DNA from: Novispirillum itersonii
GTDB lineage: Bacteria; Pseudomonadota; Alphaproteobacteria; Rhodospirillales; Rhodospirillaceae
Length of the DNA: 64,000 nucleotides
NCBI RefSeq assembly: GCF_014205675.1
Contig: NZ_JACIIX010000008.1
Coordinates: 146,433 to 210,432 of the forward strand
Reading direction: 5' to 3'
Shown here: piece by piece, positions 19,227-27,661 of the stretch
How positions within the stretch are numbered: position 1 is the first letter of the stretch
Layout: each line of letters starts with the position of its first letter
Position numbers and translations under genes: made by a program
Notes under the pieces: model-generated
The model's input: the letters and a program-made list of their open reading frames with translations, nothing else
What the model was told of the DNA's origin: nothing
Databases searched by the model: none

Positions 19227-20220
19227 CTCACGCAGCAACTCATTCCTCCGCAGCCGCGAAGGCGTGCTGACCGTGGCGGCGCTGGCGGTTCTGCTGGCCG
19301 CGCCGCTGGTGGCGCAGGCAGCGGGGCAGACCTACTTCATTTCCCTCGCCTCCCGCGTGGCGATTCTGGCGCTGGCCGGGGTCGGGCTGAATCTGGCGCT
19401 GGGCACCGGCGGGATGATCAGTTTCGGTCATGCCGCCTTCTTCGGGCTCGGCGGCTATGTCGCCGGGGCGATGGTATTCCATGCGCAGGAAGGCGGGCGG
19501 TTCCTCGGCCTGCTGGAGGGCACCCAGCAGGCGCTGGTGTCGTGGCCGCTGGCACTGGGGATCGCGGGGATTGCCGCCCTGTTCATCGGGGTGATCAGCC
19601 TGCGCACCAGCGGCGTCTACTTCATCATGATCACGCTGGCCTTCGCCCAGATGTTCTATTACCTCGGCCTGTCGTTCCCGACCTATGGCGGGGAAGACGG
19701 GATGACCCTGTACGAACGCTCGACGCTGGGCGGGCTGTCGGTGTCGGGGGATCTGCCGTTCTTCTTCGTCTGCTTCGGGGCGCTGCTGCTGGCGCTGCTG
19801 CTGTGTTCCCGCCTGATCAGCTCCCGCTTCGGGGCGGCCCTGATGACGGCGCGGCAGAACGAGACCCGCCTTGCCACCGTCGGCATCAATCCGTTTCCGG
19901 TCAGGCTGACCGGGTTCGTGATCTCGGCGATGATCACCGCACTGGCCGGGGTGCTGCTGGTGGAACAGAACGGCTTTGCCAGCCCGTCGCTGCTGTCGTG
20001 GCACCGCTCCGGCGAGATCATGATTTTCGTCATCCTTGGCGGGGTCGGGCGGCTGATCGGCCCGGTGCTGGGGGCGGCGGTGTTCATCCTGCTGGAAACC
20101 GTGATCGGCGGCTACACCGACCGCTGGCAGCTGGTGCTGGGGCTGGTGCTGCTGGGCATCGTGCTGTTTGCGCGGGGTGGTCTGGTCGGCCTGCTGGCGG
20201 GGAGGGCGCGCCATGACTGA
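19219..20220 (+). CDS. branched-chain-type ABC transporter permease (LivM-like)
   Basis: A 333-residue inner-membrane permease. 'LNLALGTGGMISFGHAAFFG' and 'VISLRTSGVYFIMITLAFAQ' are LivM-type signatures, and 'MTARQNETRLATVGINPFPV' is the cytoplasmic coupling segment. The start ATG overlaps the end of the LivH-like gene, and the end overlaps the first ATPase gene by 8 bp. The open frame extends further upstream, but the ATG at 19219 gives the normal N-terminus. Partner of the LivH-like subunit. Confidence 0.92.
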   Translation: MDNSRSNSFLRSREGVLTVAALAVLLAAPLVAQAAGQTYFISLASRVAILALAGVGLNLALGTGGMISFGHAAFFGLGGYVAGAMVFHAQEGGRFLGLLEGTQQALVSWPLALGIAGIAALFIGVISLRTSGVYFIMITLAFAQMFYYLGLSFPTYGGEDGMTLYERSTLGGLSVSGDLPFFFVCFGALLLALLLCSRLISSRFGAALMTARQNETRLATVGINPFPVRLTGFVISAMITALAGVLLVEQNGFASPSLLSWHRSGEIMIFVILGGVGRLIGPVLGAAVFILLETVIGGYTDRWQLVLGLVLLGIVLFARGGLVGLLAGRARHD

Positions 20221-20959
20221 TCTTCTGGTTCTCAACGGCTTGCAGAAGCATTTCGGGGCCCTGCGCGCCACCGATGATGTCTCGCTGTCGGTGCGGCCCG
20301 GCACCCTGCATGCGCTGATCGGTCCCAACGGGGCGGGCAAATCGACCCTGATCGGCCAGATTGCCGGAACCATCACCCCCGACCGTGGCACCATCACCTT
20401 CCGGGGCGAGGATGTCACCCCGCTGACCCTGCCGCAGCGGGCCCGGAAAGGACTGGGGCGGACCTTCCAGATTTCCTCCCTGATCCCGGAATTTTCGGCG
20501 CTGCGCAATGTGATGCTGGCGGTGCAGGCCCGGCAGGGCAGCAGCTTCCGCTTCTGGGGCCGGGTGATGGCCGACCGCAGCCTGACCGGACCGGCGCAGG
20601 CCTGTCTGGAGCGGGTCGGTCTGGCCGACCGCGCCCGGGTGCCGGTCAGCGATCTGTCGCACGGCGAACGGCGGCAGCTGGAACTGGCGGTGGCGCTGGC
20701 GCTGGAACCGGTGCTGCTGCTGCTGGACGAGCCGATGGCCGGTCTGGGGCCGGAAGAGTCCCGCAAAATGACCGATCTGCTGCATACCCTGAAGCGGGAA
20801 ACCGCCATGCTGCTGGTTGAACACGATATGGACGCGGTGTTTTCACTGGCGGATGAGGTCTCGGTGCTGGTCTACGGGCGGGTGATCGCCAACGGGCCGG
20901 TGGCGGAGATCCGCACCTCCGCCGCCGTGCGCGAAGCCTATCTGGGGGAGGACGCGTGA
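20213..20959 (+). CDS. branched-chain-type ABC transporter ATP-binding protein (LivG-like)
   Basis: A 248-residue cytoplasmic ATPase with Walker A 'GPNGAGKST', a LivG-type 'GLGRTFQISSLIPEFSALRN' Q-loop region, signature 'LSHGERRQLEL' and Walker B 'VLLLLDEPMAGLGPEES'. The signature has His where most ABC proteins have Gly at the third position, which is common in the LivG subgroup. It probably forms a heterodimer with the LivF-like protein encoded next; the two genes overlap by one base. Confidence 0.92.
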   Translation: MTDLLVLNGLQKHFGALRATDDVSLSVRPGTLHALIGPNGAGKSTLIGQIAGTITPDRGTITFRGEDVTPLTLPQRARKGLGRTFQISSLIPEFSALRNVMLAVQARQGSSFRFWGRVMADRSLTGPAQACLERVGLADRARVPVSDLSHGERRQLELAVALALEPVLLLLDEPMAGLGPEESRKMTDLLHTLKRETAMLLVEHDMDAVFSLADEVSVLVYGRVIANGPVAEIRTSAAVREAYLGEDA

Positions 20960-21657
20960 TGCTGACCGTCAGCGGTCTGGAAACCTTTTACGGCCCCAGT
21001 CAGGCCCTGTTCGGGGTCGATCTGTCGCTTCAGCAGGGGCAGGTTCTGGCCCTGATGGGCCGCAACGGCATGGGCAAGACCACCACCATCCGCTCCATCA
21101 TGCGGCTGACCCCACCGAAGCGTGGCACCGTCCACTTTGCCGGGCAGGATCTGGCCGGGTTGCAGGCTTTCCGCGTGGCCCGGCTGGGGCTGGGGCTGGT
21201 GCCGGAAGGGCGGCGGGTGTTTGCCCCACTGTCAGTGGAGGAAAACCTGCGCGCCACGGCGCGGGAGGCGGAGGACACCGGCGGCTGGACCCTGCAACGG
21301 GTCTATGCCCTGTTTCCGCGCCTGCGGGAGCGGGCCGGGCAGGCGGCGCGCACCCTGTCCGGCGGCGAGCAGCAGATGCTGGCGGTCGGCCGGGCGCTGA
21401 TGACCAACCCGCGCCTGCTGATCCTCGACGAGGCCACCGAAGGGCTGGCCCCGCTGATCCGGGCGGAAATCTGGTCGGCGATTGCTGCCCTGAAGGCGGA
21501 AGGCCTGTCGATTCTGGTGGTCGATAAACACCTGAAGGATCTGCTGCCGCTGGCCGATGCCTGCGTGGTGCTGGAAAAGGGCCGCTCCGTCTGGGCGGGC
21601 AGCCCGCAGACCCTTCAAGGGGACGCTGACCTGCAACACCGCTATCTGGGGGTGTGA
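20959..21657 (+). CDS. branched-chain-type ABC transporter ATP-binding protein (LivF-like)
   Basis: A 232-residue ATPase with Walker A 'GRNGMGKTT', the LivF-typical 'GLGLVPEGRRVFAPLSVEEN', signature 'LSGGEQQML' and Walker B 'LLILDEATEGLAPL'. The usual 'MLAVGRALMTNPRL' segment links signature and Walker B. The ATG overlaps the LivG stop codon, and GGGGGAGG lies 7 nt upstream; a GTG one codon earlier is also possible. It completes the importer of the operon. Confidence 0.92.
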   Translation: MLTVSGLETFYGPSQALFGVDLSLQQGQVLALMGRNGMGKTTTIRSIMRLTPPKRGTVHFAGQDLAGLQAFRVARLGLGLVPEGRRVFAPLSVEENLRATAREAEDTGGWTLQRVYALFPRLRERAGQAARTLSGGEQQMLAVGRALMTNPRLLILDEATEGLAPLIRAEIWSAIAALKAEGLSILVVDKHLKDLLPLADACVVLEKGRSVWAGSPQTLQGDADLQHRYLGV

Positions 21658-21658
21658 G

Positions 21659-22063
21659 ATGGCAGCCTTTGTGACCACCCGCAAAATCCTGTTTCAGCAC
21701 TGCGATCCGGCGGGGATTGTGTTCTATCCCCGCTATTTCGAGATGATCAATTCGGTGGTGGAGGAATGGTTCGAGGATGTTCTCGGCCACTCCTTCGCCA
21801 GCCTGCACATGGACCAGAAGAAGGGCGTACCGACGGCGGGGATCTCGGTGGATTTCCGCGCCCCCAGCCGTCTGGGCGAGGTGCTGACCTTTACCCTGAC
21901 CCCCGGCCCGCTGGGCCGCTCGCGCATCCCCTGCCGGATTGAAGCCCATGGCGGCGGACAGTTGCGGCTGGAAGGGGCGCTGACGCTGGTCTATGTCGAT
22001 GGCGTCACCCTGAAGTCGGAACCCCTGCCTGCCACCTTGGCACAGCGGATTGAACAGTCCTGA
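21659..22063 (+). CDS. 4-hydroxybenzoyl-CoA thioesterase family protein
   Basis: A small hotdog-fold acyl-CoA thioesterase of 134 residues. The N-terminal 'FQHCDPAGIVFYPRYFEMIN' contains the catalytic aspartate (about residue 17) in the 4HBT/YbgC pattern. It begins one base after the LivF stop, so it belongs to the transport-catabolic operon. A likely role is to release CoA from stalled or dead-end aminobenzoyl-CoA-type esters, protecting the CoA pool; this is inference. The upstream open frame that extends into the LivF gene is a shadow. Confidence 0.88.
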   Translation: MAAFVTTRKILFQHCDPAGIVFYPRYFEMINSVVEEWFEDVLGHSFASLHMDQKKGVPTAGISVDFRAPSRLGEVLTFTLTPGPLGRSRIPCRIEAHGGGQLRLEGALTLVYVDGVTLKSEPLPATLAQRIEQS

Positions 22064-22146
22064 CCTGATCCCCGGTTTTACCCGTCGTCCGTCTGTGGAT
22101 CTGCCTGTGGCGTCCGCGCCGGGCGCCTGATGAGAGAGTTGATGAC

Positions 22147-22539
22147 ATGCACGATCTTCTGCACCCCAAGACCTGGAAGCCCGCCATCGGTTATGCCAAT
22201 GGCATCAAGGCCACCGGCACCACCCTGTATCTGGGCGGTCAGATCGGCTGGAACGGTCAGCAGGAGTTTGAGACCGACGACTTTGTCGGTCAGGTTGAAC
22301 AGGCCCTGCGCAACATTGTCGCCATTCTGGAAGAAGGCGGGGCCGGGCCGGAGCATCTGGTGCGGCTGACCTGGTATGTCACCGACAAGCGGGAATACCT
22401 CGACCGCCTGAAGGATGTCGGACAGGCCTACCGCACCGTGCTGGGCCGCCACTTCCCGGCGATGACGATGGTACAGGTGGCGGCGCTGGTCGAGGACCGC
22501 GCCAAGGTGGAGATCGAAGCCACCGCCGTTCTGCCGTAA
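22147..22539 (+). CDS. RidA-family enamine/imine deaminase
   Basis: A 130-residue RidA/YjgF-family protein with 'LYLGGQIGWNGQQEF' in the first half and 'VRLTWYVTDKREYLDRL' and 'MTMVQVAALVEDRAKVEIEA' in the second. The usual RidA substrate arginine near residue 105 ('CVEVARLP' in E. coli) is not seen: the matching stretch reads 'VQVAALVEDRAKVEIEA', so the chemistry may differ from canonical RidA. The gene ends the operon 83 bp after the thioesterase. Because the first product of the 2-aminobenzoyl-CoA pathway is an enamine, a role in its hydrolytic deamination is attractive (inference). It converges with the DUF808 gene, the stops being 6 bp apart. Confidence 0.88.
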   Translation: MHDLLHPKTWKPAIGYANGIKATGTTLYLGGQIGWNGQQEFETDDFVGQVEQALRNIVAILEEGGAGPEHLVRLTWYVTDKREYLDRLKDVGQAYRTVLGRHFPAMTMVQVAALVEDRAKVEIEATAVLP

Positions 22540-22545
22540 CGCTTT

Positions 22546-23511
22546 TTACCCTTTGCGGAACCGGGCCACCGCCGGGGCGATGCCGTAATGGATTGCCCCG
22601 GCCACCGCCAGCCCGGTGGCCAGACCGCCGATCCCCGCCGATCCGGCGGAGACCAGCCAGCCGAGCACGGCCCCGATGGCGGGCACCGCCTGTGCCGCTC
22701 CGGCCGCCAGTCCGGCAATGCCGTGGCCGAGGGCATCAGCCCCGTACTGTTCCAGCCCATGCACCAGAATGCCGCCCCCGACCCACAGCATGGCAGCGGT
22801 GCCAACGATGCTGAGCAGTTTCAGGAATTTCGGCATGCCGGTGACCAGTCCGCGCCCGATCACCTGCAACAGGCGGCTGCGGGTGCGGGCCAGCAGCAGA
22901 CCGGCATCGTCCGCCTTTACGATTATCGCCACCGCGCCGTAAACGACAAGGGTGATGCCGATACCGACCACTGCCAGAATGGCGGCCTGCATCCAGAAGG
23001 ACGGGGTTTCCGCCGCCACGGTGGACAGGGTGATCGCCATGATCTCGCCGGACAGGATCAGGTCGGTGCGGACGGCACTGCGGATTTTTTCCTCTTCCAG
23101 CTCCTTGGCGGTGCGGGCAGCGGAAACATCGGCGGTATCGTCCCCGGTCGCATGGTGGAACAGCGCCTCGATCACCTTTTCCGCGCCTTCGTAACACAGG
23201 AACAGCCCCCCGGCCATCAGCAGCGGGGTGATCGCCCACGGGGCAAACAGGCTGAGCAGCAGGGCGGCAGGCAGCAGGATCAGCAGCTTGTTGCGCAGCG
23301 ACCCGACGGTGATGCGGGCGATGATCGGCAGTTCGCGGTCGGCGGTGAAGCCGACCACATAGCGCGGGGTGACGGCGGCGTCATCCACCACCACCCCCGC
23401 CGCCTTGGCCCCGGCCTTACCCGCCTGCGCCGCAGCGTCATCCAGACTGGCCGCCGCCACCTTTGCCAGCGAAACCACATCATCCAGCAGCGCCAGAAGC
23501 CCCTGCGACAT
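22546..23511 (-). CDS. DUF808 (YedI-type) inner-membrane protein
   Basis: A 321-residue membrane protein of the DUF808 family, function unknown. The N-terminus 'SQGLLALLDDVVSLAKVAAASLDD' and the following 'VVDDAAVTPRYVVGF' are family hallmarks. Five or more hydrophobic segments follow, including 'LLILLPAALLLSLFAPW' and 'MQAAILAVVGIGITLVVYGA'. 'GGLFLCYEGAEKVIEALFHH' is also a conserved DUF808 segment. I used the ATG at 23509-23511 with AGGAAGGA upstream, not the longer open frame. It is alone on this strand between two unrelated units. Confidence 0.9.
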   Translation of the reverse strand: MSQGLLALLDDVVSLAKVAAASLDDAAAQAGKAGAKAAGVVVDDAAVTPRYVVGFTADRELPIIARITVGSLRNKLLILLPAALLLSLFAPWAITPLLMAGGLFLCYEGAEKVIEALFHHATGDDTADVSAARTAKELEEEKIRSAVRTDLILSGEIMAITLSTVAAETPSFWMQAAILAVVGIGITLVVYGAVAIIVKADDAGLLLARTRSRLLQVIGRGLVTGMPKFLKLLSIVGTAAMLWVGGGILVHGLEQYGADALGHGIAGLAAGAAQAVPAIGAVLGWLVSAGSAGIGGLATGLAVAGAIHYGIAPAVARFRKG

Positions 23512-23821
23512 CGGAAAATCCTTCCTGAAACCCTGTTGCCGCCAGTTAACGGAAGCCGGGACCGGGATGCAAGACGTGGTTTGAAGAAAACGGACAGGCG
23601 GAAACAGGGCTGGGCGTCTGGGGGAGGAGGAAAACACGGATCCGGGCGGACTGTTTTCTTCTGAAATGCAGGCTCCCCCATCAGAATGAGGTCAAGGAGC
23701 CCAAGGCTTTTGTCGGGTGTGGGGCCAAGCCCCATGGGGTGGGGTGTGGGGGCCGCTCCCCGGTCAGAGAGCCAAAAGAAACAGGGCCGGTCTCTGCAAC
23801 CGGCCCTGTCTGTCAGGGGGT
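23512..23821. other. intergenic region between DUF808 and indolepyruvate oxidoreductase genes
   Basis: 310 bp. Apart from the oxidoreductase terminator at 23781-23809 and the DUF808 ribosome site, I see GC-rich sequence without a supported gene or repeat. The DUF808 promoter should lie here. Confidence 0.5.
23781..23809 (-). terminator. rho-independent terminator of the indolepyruvate oxidoreductase gene
   Basis: An 11-bp perfect stem (ACAGGGCCGGT at 23781-23791, complement at 23799-23809). On the minus strand it is followed by TTTCTTTT, and it lies 13 bp after the stop. Confidence 0.85.
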
Positions 23822-26800
23822 TTATTCAGCCGCCGCCTTCAGGGTCGGCGGGGAGCGGAAGGCTTCCAGAAGCTGGGCCTCCTTGTGCTTGGCCTCTTCC
23901 ACGTTTTTGTCCAGCACATGGCCGTAACCGCGCATGGTCATCGGCAGGGCGGCCAGATCGACGGCGATGGCGTGATTGGCGACGGACAGAGACGGCAGCA
24001 GGCCGGTGATCATTGCCTCATACTCGGCGATCAGGCGGCGCTGCATTTTGCGTTCGCCGGTGTAGCCGAAGATGTCGAAGGCACTGCCGCGCAGGCCCTT
24101 CATCTTCGCCAGAACCTTGAACGCGGTCATCACCCACGGGCCGAAGGTGGACTTCTTCAGGCGGCCGGTCTGCGGATCGCGGTTGCCCAGCAGCGGCGGT
24201 GCCAGATGGAAGGTCAGCTTCAGGTTGCCTTCAAACTGCTTCTTCAGGGCGGTTTCGAAGGTGCCGTCGGTATACAGGCGGGCGACTTCGTATTCGTCTT
24301 TATAGGCCAGCAGCTTGAACCATGCCTTGGCGACAGCCTCGGTCAGGGCGGTGCTGCCGGGCAGGGCTTTCTGCTCCGCCGTGCGGACCGCGCTGATCAG
24401 GCCGGTGTAGCGGGCGGCATAGGCGCTGTCCTGATAGGCGGTCAGGAACCCGGTGCGGCGGGCGATCATCTCGTCCACGCTTTCCGACAGGCGGTGATGG
24501 GCGGCAACCGCACCCGCCACTGGCTTCAGCAGGGTATCAACCCGGGCGACGTCCACGGCGGCGCGGCGGCCCCACAGGAAGGCCTGACGGTTAAACTCCA
24601 CGGCGGTGCCGTTCAGTTCCACCGCCCGCATCAGGGCCTCTTCCGACAGCGGCAGCAGACCCTTCTGCCAGGCATACCCGACCAGAAACAGGTTGGCGGC
24701 GAGGGAGTCCCCCAGCAGCCCGGTGGCAAGGCGGGTGGCATCGATAAAGTGGGCGGCATCCCGGCCGACCGCATCGACGATCACGTCCTCGATTTCCCGG
24801 GCCGGGAACCTGACGTCCGGCTTGCGGGTGAAGTCGGCGGTCATGGTACGGTGGCTGTTGATCACCGCATGGGTCTTGCCCTGCTGCATCTTGCCAAGGG
24901 TGTCATAGCCCCCGGCGGTCAGGCTGTCACAGCCCAGCACCAGACGGGCATTCCCGGCGGCAACGCGGACGGCGTGGATGTCATCCGGGGTGCGGCCGAT
25001 GCGCAGGTGGCTGACCACCGCCCCGTTCTTCTGCGCCAGACCGGCCTGATCCAGGGCGGAAACGCCCCTGCCTTCCAGATGTGCCGCCATGCCGATCAGG
25101 GCGGAGATGGTGACGACGCCGGTGCCACCGATGCCGGTGATGACGATGTCATAGGGATCCTTGCCGATCACCGGGATCGCCGGGGCGGGCAGGGCGCCGA
25201 ACTCCACACCGGTTCCGGCGTTGCCGCCCTGCTTGCGGACCTTGCCACCCTCGACGGTGACGAAGGACGGACAGAAACCGTTGACGCAGGACAGATCCTT
25301 GTTGCACGACGACTGATCGATGGCGCGCTTGCGGCCGAATTCGGTCTCCACCGGCTCGACGGCGACACAGTTGGATTTCACGCCGCAGTCGCCGCAGCCT
25401 TCACAGACCAGATCGTTGACGAACACGCGCTTATCGGGATCGACCATCTTGCCGCGCTTGCGGCGGCGGCGCTTTTCGGCGGCACAGGTCTGGTCATAGA
25501 TCATCACCGTCACGCCGGGGATCTCGCGCAGGTCCTTCTGCACGGCGTCCAGCTCGTCGCGGTGGTAGAACTTGATCCCGGCCGGGAAGCCATAGTTGAT
25601 CGGGTACTTGTTGGGCTCGTCGGAGACCACCACCACCTTGACCACGCCTTCGCCCAGCACCTGCTGCGCGATCTGCGGTACGGTCAGCGGGCCGTCATGC
25701 GGCTGGCCGCCGGTCATCGCCACCGCATCGTTGAACAGGATCTTGTAGGTGATGTTGACCTTGGCGGCGATGGACTGGCGGATCGCCAGCAGGCCGGAGT
25801 GGTAATAGGTGCCATCGCCGAGGTTGGCGAAAATGTGGGTCTCGTCGGTGAACGGGGCCTGACCGACCCATGGCACGCCTTCCCCGCCCATCTGGGTGAA
25901 GGTGGCGGTGGAGCGGTCCATCCACGTCACCATGTAGTGGCAGCCGATGCCGCCGACCGCGCGCGACCCTTCCGGAACGTTGGTGGAGGTGTTGTGCGGG
26001 CACCCGGCACAGAAGTGGGGAATGCGCTTGGCTGCCACCTTCGGTGCTTCCAGCGACCGTTCCTTGGCTTCCAGAAAGTCCAGACGCTGCTGGATCGAAG
26101 GGGCGGTGACAAAGCGGCTCATCCGCTCCGCCAGCACGCGGGCGATACGGGCCGGGGTCAGTTCCCCTGCGGACGGCAGGGTCCAGGTGCCCTGTTCGTC
26201 AAACTTGCCGACCACGCGCGGGCGCACGTCTTCCCGCCAGTTGTACAGCTGTTCTTTCAGCTGGTTTTCGATGATGGCGCGCTTTTCCTCGATGACGACG
26301 ATCTCTTCCAGACCCTCGGCAAAGTCGCGCACGCCCTGCCGCTCCAGCGGCCACGGCATGCCGACCTTGTACAGGCGGATGCCGATGCGGGCCGCCATCT
26401 CGTCATCAATGCCCAGATCGTCCAGCGCCTGCCGGACGTCGAGGTAACTTTTGCCGGTGGTGACAATGCCAAGGCGCGGGTTGGGGGTGTCGATCACCAC
26501 CTTGTTCAGCTTGTTGGCCCGGGCAAAGGCCAGCGCCGCATACAGCTTGTGCCGCATCAGGCGCAGTTCCTGATCCAGCGGGGTATCCGGCCAGCGGATG
26601 TGCAGACCATCAGCCGGGATCTCGAAATCAGTCGGGATCACGAACTGATGGCGGGCCGGATCGACATCGACGTTGGCGGAGCTGTCCATCACCTCGGCCA
26701 GACACTTCAGCGCCACCCAGCAGCCGGAATAGCGGCTCATGGCGGTGGCGAGCATGCCGTAATCCAGCACTTCCTGCACGTTGGCGGGGTGCAGCACCGG

Positions 26801-27307
26801 GATCTGAAGGTCCATGTAGGCGTAATCGGTCTGATACGCCACGGTGGACGACTTGGCGGCGTGGTCATCGCCGGAGAACAGCACCACCCCGCCGTGCTTC
26901 GACGTTCCGGCCATGTTGCCGTGACGGAGCACATCGCAGGAGCGGTCAACGCCGGGGCCCTTGCCATACCAGTAGGCAAACACGCCGTCGTATCTGGCCC
27001 CCTTGAACAGGTTGACCTGCTGGGTGCCCCAGACGGCGGTGGCGGCCAAATCTTCGTTGATGCCCGGCTGGAATTCGATGTGGTGCGACTTCAGGTGTTT
27101 TTTGGCCTTCCACAGGGTCTGATCCAGACCGCCGATCGGCGATCCCCGGTAGCCGGAGACGAAACCGGCGGTGTTCAGGCCATTGGCAAGGTCATGGTCA
27201 CGCTGCATCAGCGGCAGGCGGGCAAGGGCCTGAATGCCCGATAAGTAAATCCGCCCGGAAGATAGGGTGAATTTGTCTTCCAGTGTCACGTTGACATCGA
27301 CGGTCAT
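23822..27307 (-). CDS. indolepyruvate ferredoxin oxidoreductase, fused alpha/beta form
   Basis: Oxidatively decarboxylates aryl-pyruvates (indole-, phenyl- or hydroxyphenylpyruvate) to aryl-acetyl-CoA with ferredoxin as acceptor. At 1161 residues it is the large single-chain form that joins IorA- and IorB-like parts. N-terminal 'GYRGSPIGGLDQTLW' is the pyrimidine-binding segment. 'CAGCPHNTSTNVPEGSRAVG' and 'GDGTYYHSGLLAIRQSI' belong to the thiamine-diphosphate domain. A middle cysteine cluster ('VCEGCGDCGVKSNC', then 'CNKDLSCVNGFCPS') would hold an Fe-S cluster. 'ITGIGGTGVVTISALIGMAA' opens the gamma-type domain. The gene is monocistronic with a strong GGGAGAGAG site. Beside the anthranilate operon it suggests broader aromatic amino acid breakdown. 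Confidence 0.92.
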   Translation of the reverse strand: MTVDVNVTLEDKFTLSSGRIYLSGIQALARLPLMQRDHDLANGLNTAGFVSGYRGSPIGGLDQTLWKAKKHLKSHHIEFQPGINEDLAATAVWGTQQVNLFKGARYDGVFAYWYGKGPGVDRSCDVLRHGNMAGTSKHGGVVLFSGDDHAAKSSTVAYQTDYAYMDLQIPVLHPANVQEVLDYGMLATAMSRYSGCWVALKCLAEVMDSSANVDVDPARHQFVIPTDFEIPADGLHIRWPDTPLDQELRLMRHKLYAALAFARANKLNKVVIDTPNPRLGIVTTGKSYLDVRQALDDLGIDDEMAARIGIRLYKVGMPWPLERQGVRDFAEGLEEIVVIEEKRAIIENQLKEQLYNWREDVRPRVVGKFDEQGTWTLPSAGELTPARIARVLAERMSRFVTAPSIQQRLDFLEAKERSLEAPKVAAKRIPHFCAGCPHNTSTNVPEGSRAVGGIGCHYMVTWMDRSTATFTQMGGEGVPWVGQAPFTDETHIFANLGDGTYYHSGLLAIRQSIAAKVNITYKILFNDAVAMTGGQPHDGPLTVPQIAQQVLGEGVVKVVVVSDEPNKYPINYGFPAGIKFYHRDELDAVQKDLREIPGVTVMIYDQTCAAEKRRRRKRGKMVDPDKRVFVNDLVCEGCGDCGVKSNCVAVEPVETEFGRKRAIDQSSCNKDLSCVNGFCPSFVTVEGGKVRKQGGNAGTGVEFGALPAPAIPVIGKDPYDIVITGIGGTGVVTISALIGMAAHLEGRGVSALDQAGLAQKNGAVVSHLRIGRTPDDIHAVRVAAGNARLVLGCDSLTAGGYDTLGKMQQGKTHAVINSHRTMTADFTRKPDVRFPAREIEDVIVDAVGRDAAHFIDATRLATGLLGDSLAANLFLVGYAWQKGLLPLSEEALMRAVELNGTAVEFNRQAFLWGRRAAVDVARVDTLLKPVAGAVAAHHRLSESVDEMIARRTGFLTAYQDSAYAARYTGLISAVRTAEQKALPGSTALTEAVAKAWFKLLAYKDEYEVARLYTDGTFETALKKQFEGNLKLTFHLAPPLLGNRDPQTGRLKKSTFGPWVMTAFKVLAKMKGLRGSAFDIFGYTGERKMQRRLIAEYEAMITGLLPSLSVANHAIAVDLAALPMTMRGYGHVLDKNVEEAKHKEAQLLEAFRSPPTLKAAAE

Positions 27308-27661
27308 TGTAACTCTCTCCCTGATGCTGCGGTGCGCAAGATATTGTGCAGGGCAATATGGCGCGGAACCGGACCAGCGTTGGTTCTGGGGCTGTGCAGT
27401 TTTTACGGTCTGCGGATTTTTACAGCACCACTATTGATCATGGGTCCGACCATACGCCGGGGCAAGGGGGCTGCCAATAGGTCAGTTTTGCTGACCTAGA
27501 TTTCGCAGCAATATTCTTGCGTTTCCGGAAAACGTGAAACAAGCTTGCTGATGGGATAGGTTTTTCAGACCATTCCTTACTCAGCCCGTCTTTCAGTGCA
27601 TGGCTGTGCCGCGCCGGAAGAATGGATCAGCCCGACTCCCACCCCAGACCGGAGGTTTCCG
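27308..27661. other. divergent regulatory region between the oxidoreductase and CMD genes
   Basis: 354 bp with markedly lower GC than its neighbours. It holds a perfect palindrome at 27478-27498 and must contain the two divergent promoters. No regulator gene lies alongside, and no small gene is supported. Confidence 0.6.
27478..27498. promoter_or_regulatory. perfect palindrome, candidate operator
   Basis: The arms TAGGTCAG (27478-27485) and CTGACCTA (27491-27498) are perfectly complementary around a TTTTG spacer. The site lies near the middle of a divergent intergenic region, 171 bp from the oxidoreductase start and 164 bp from the CMD gene start. The geometry suits a dimeric repressor or activator; its family cannot be assigned. 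Confidence 0.55.

Noticed and set aside
23717..27244. A 1175-codon open frame on the plus strand opposite the indolepyruvate oxidoreductase.
   Set aside because: It mirrors the oxidoreductase gene in a high-GC genome, has low-complexity His/Gly/Gln-rich content and no ribosome site or known domains. The minus-strand protein has clear motifs throughout.
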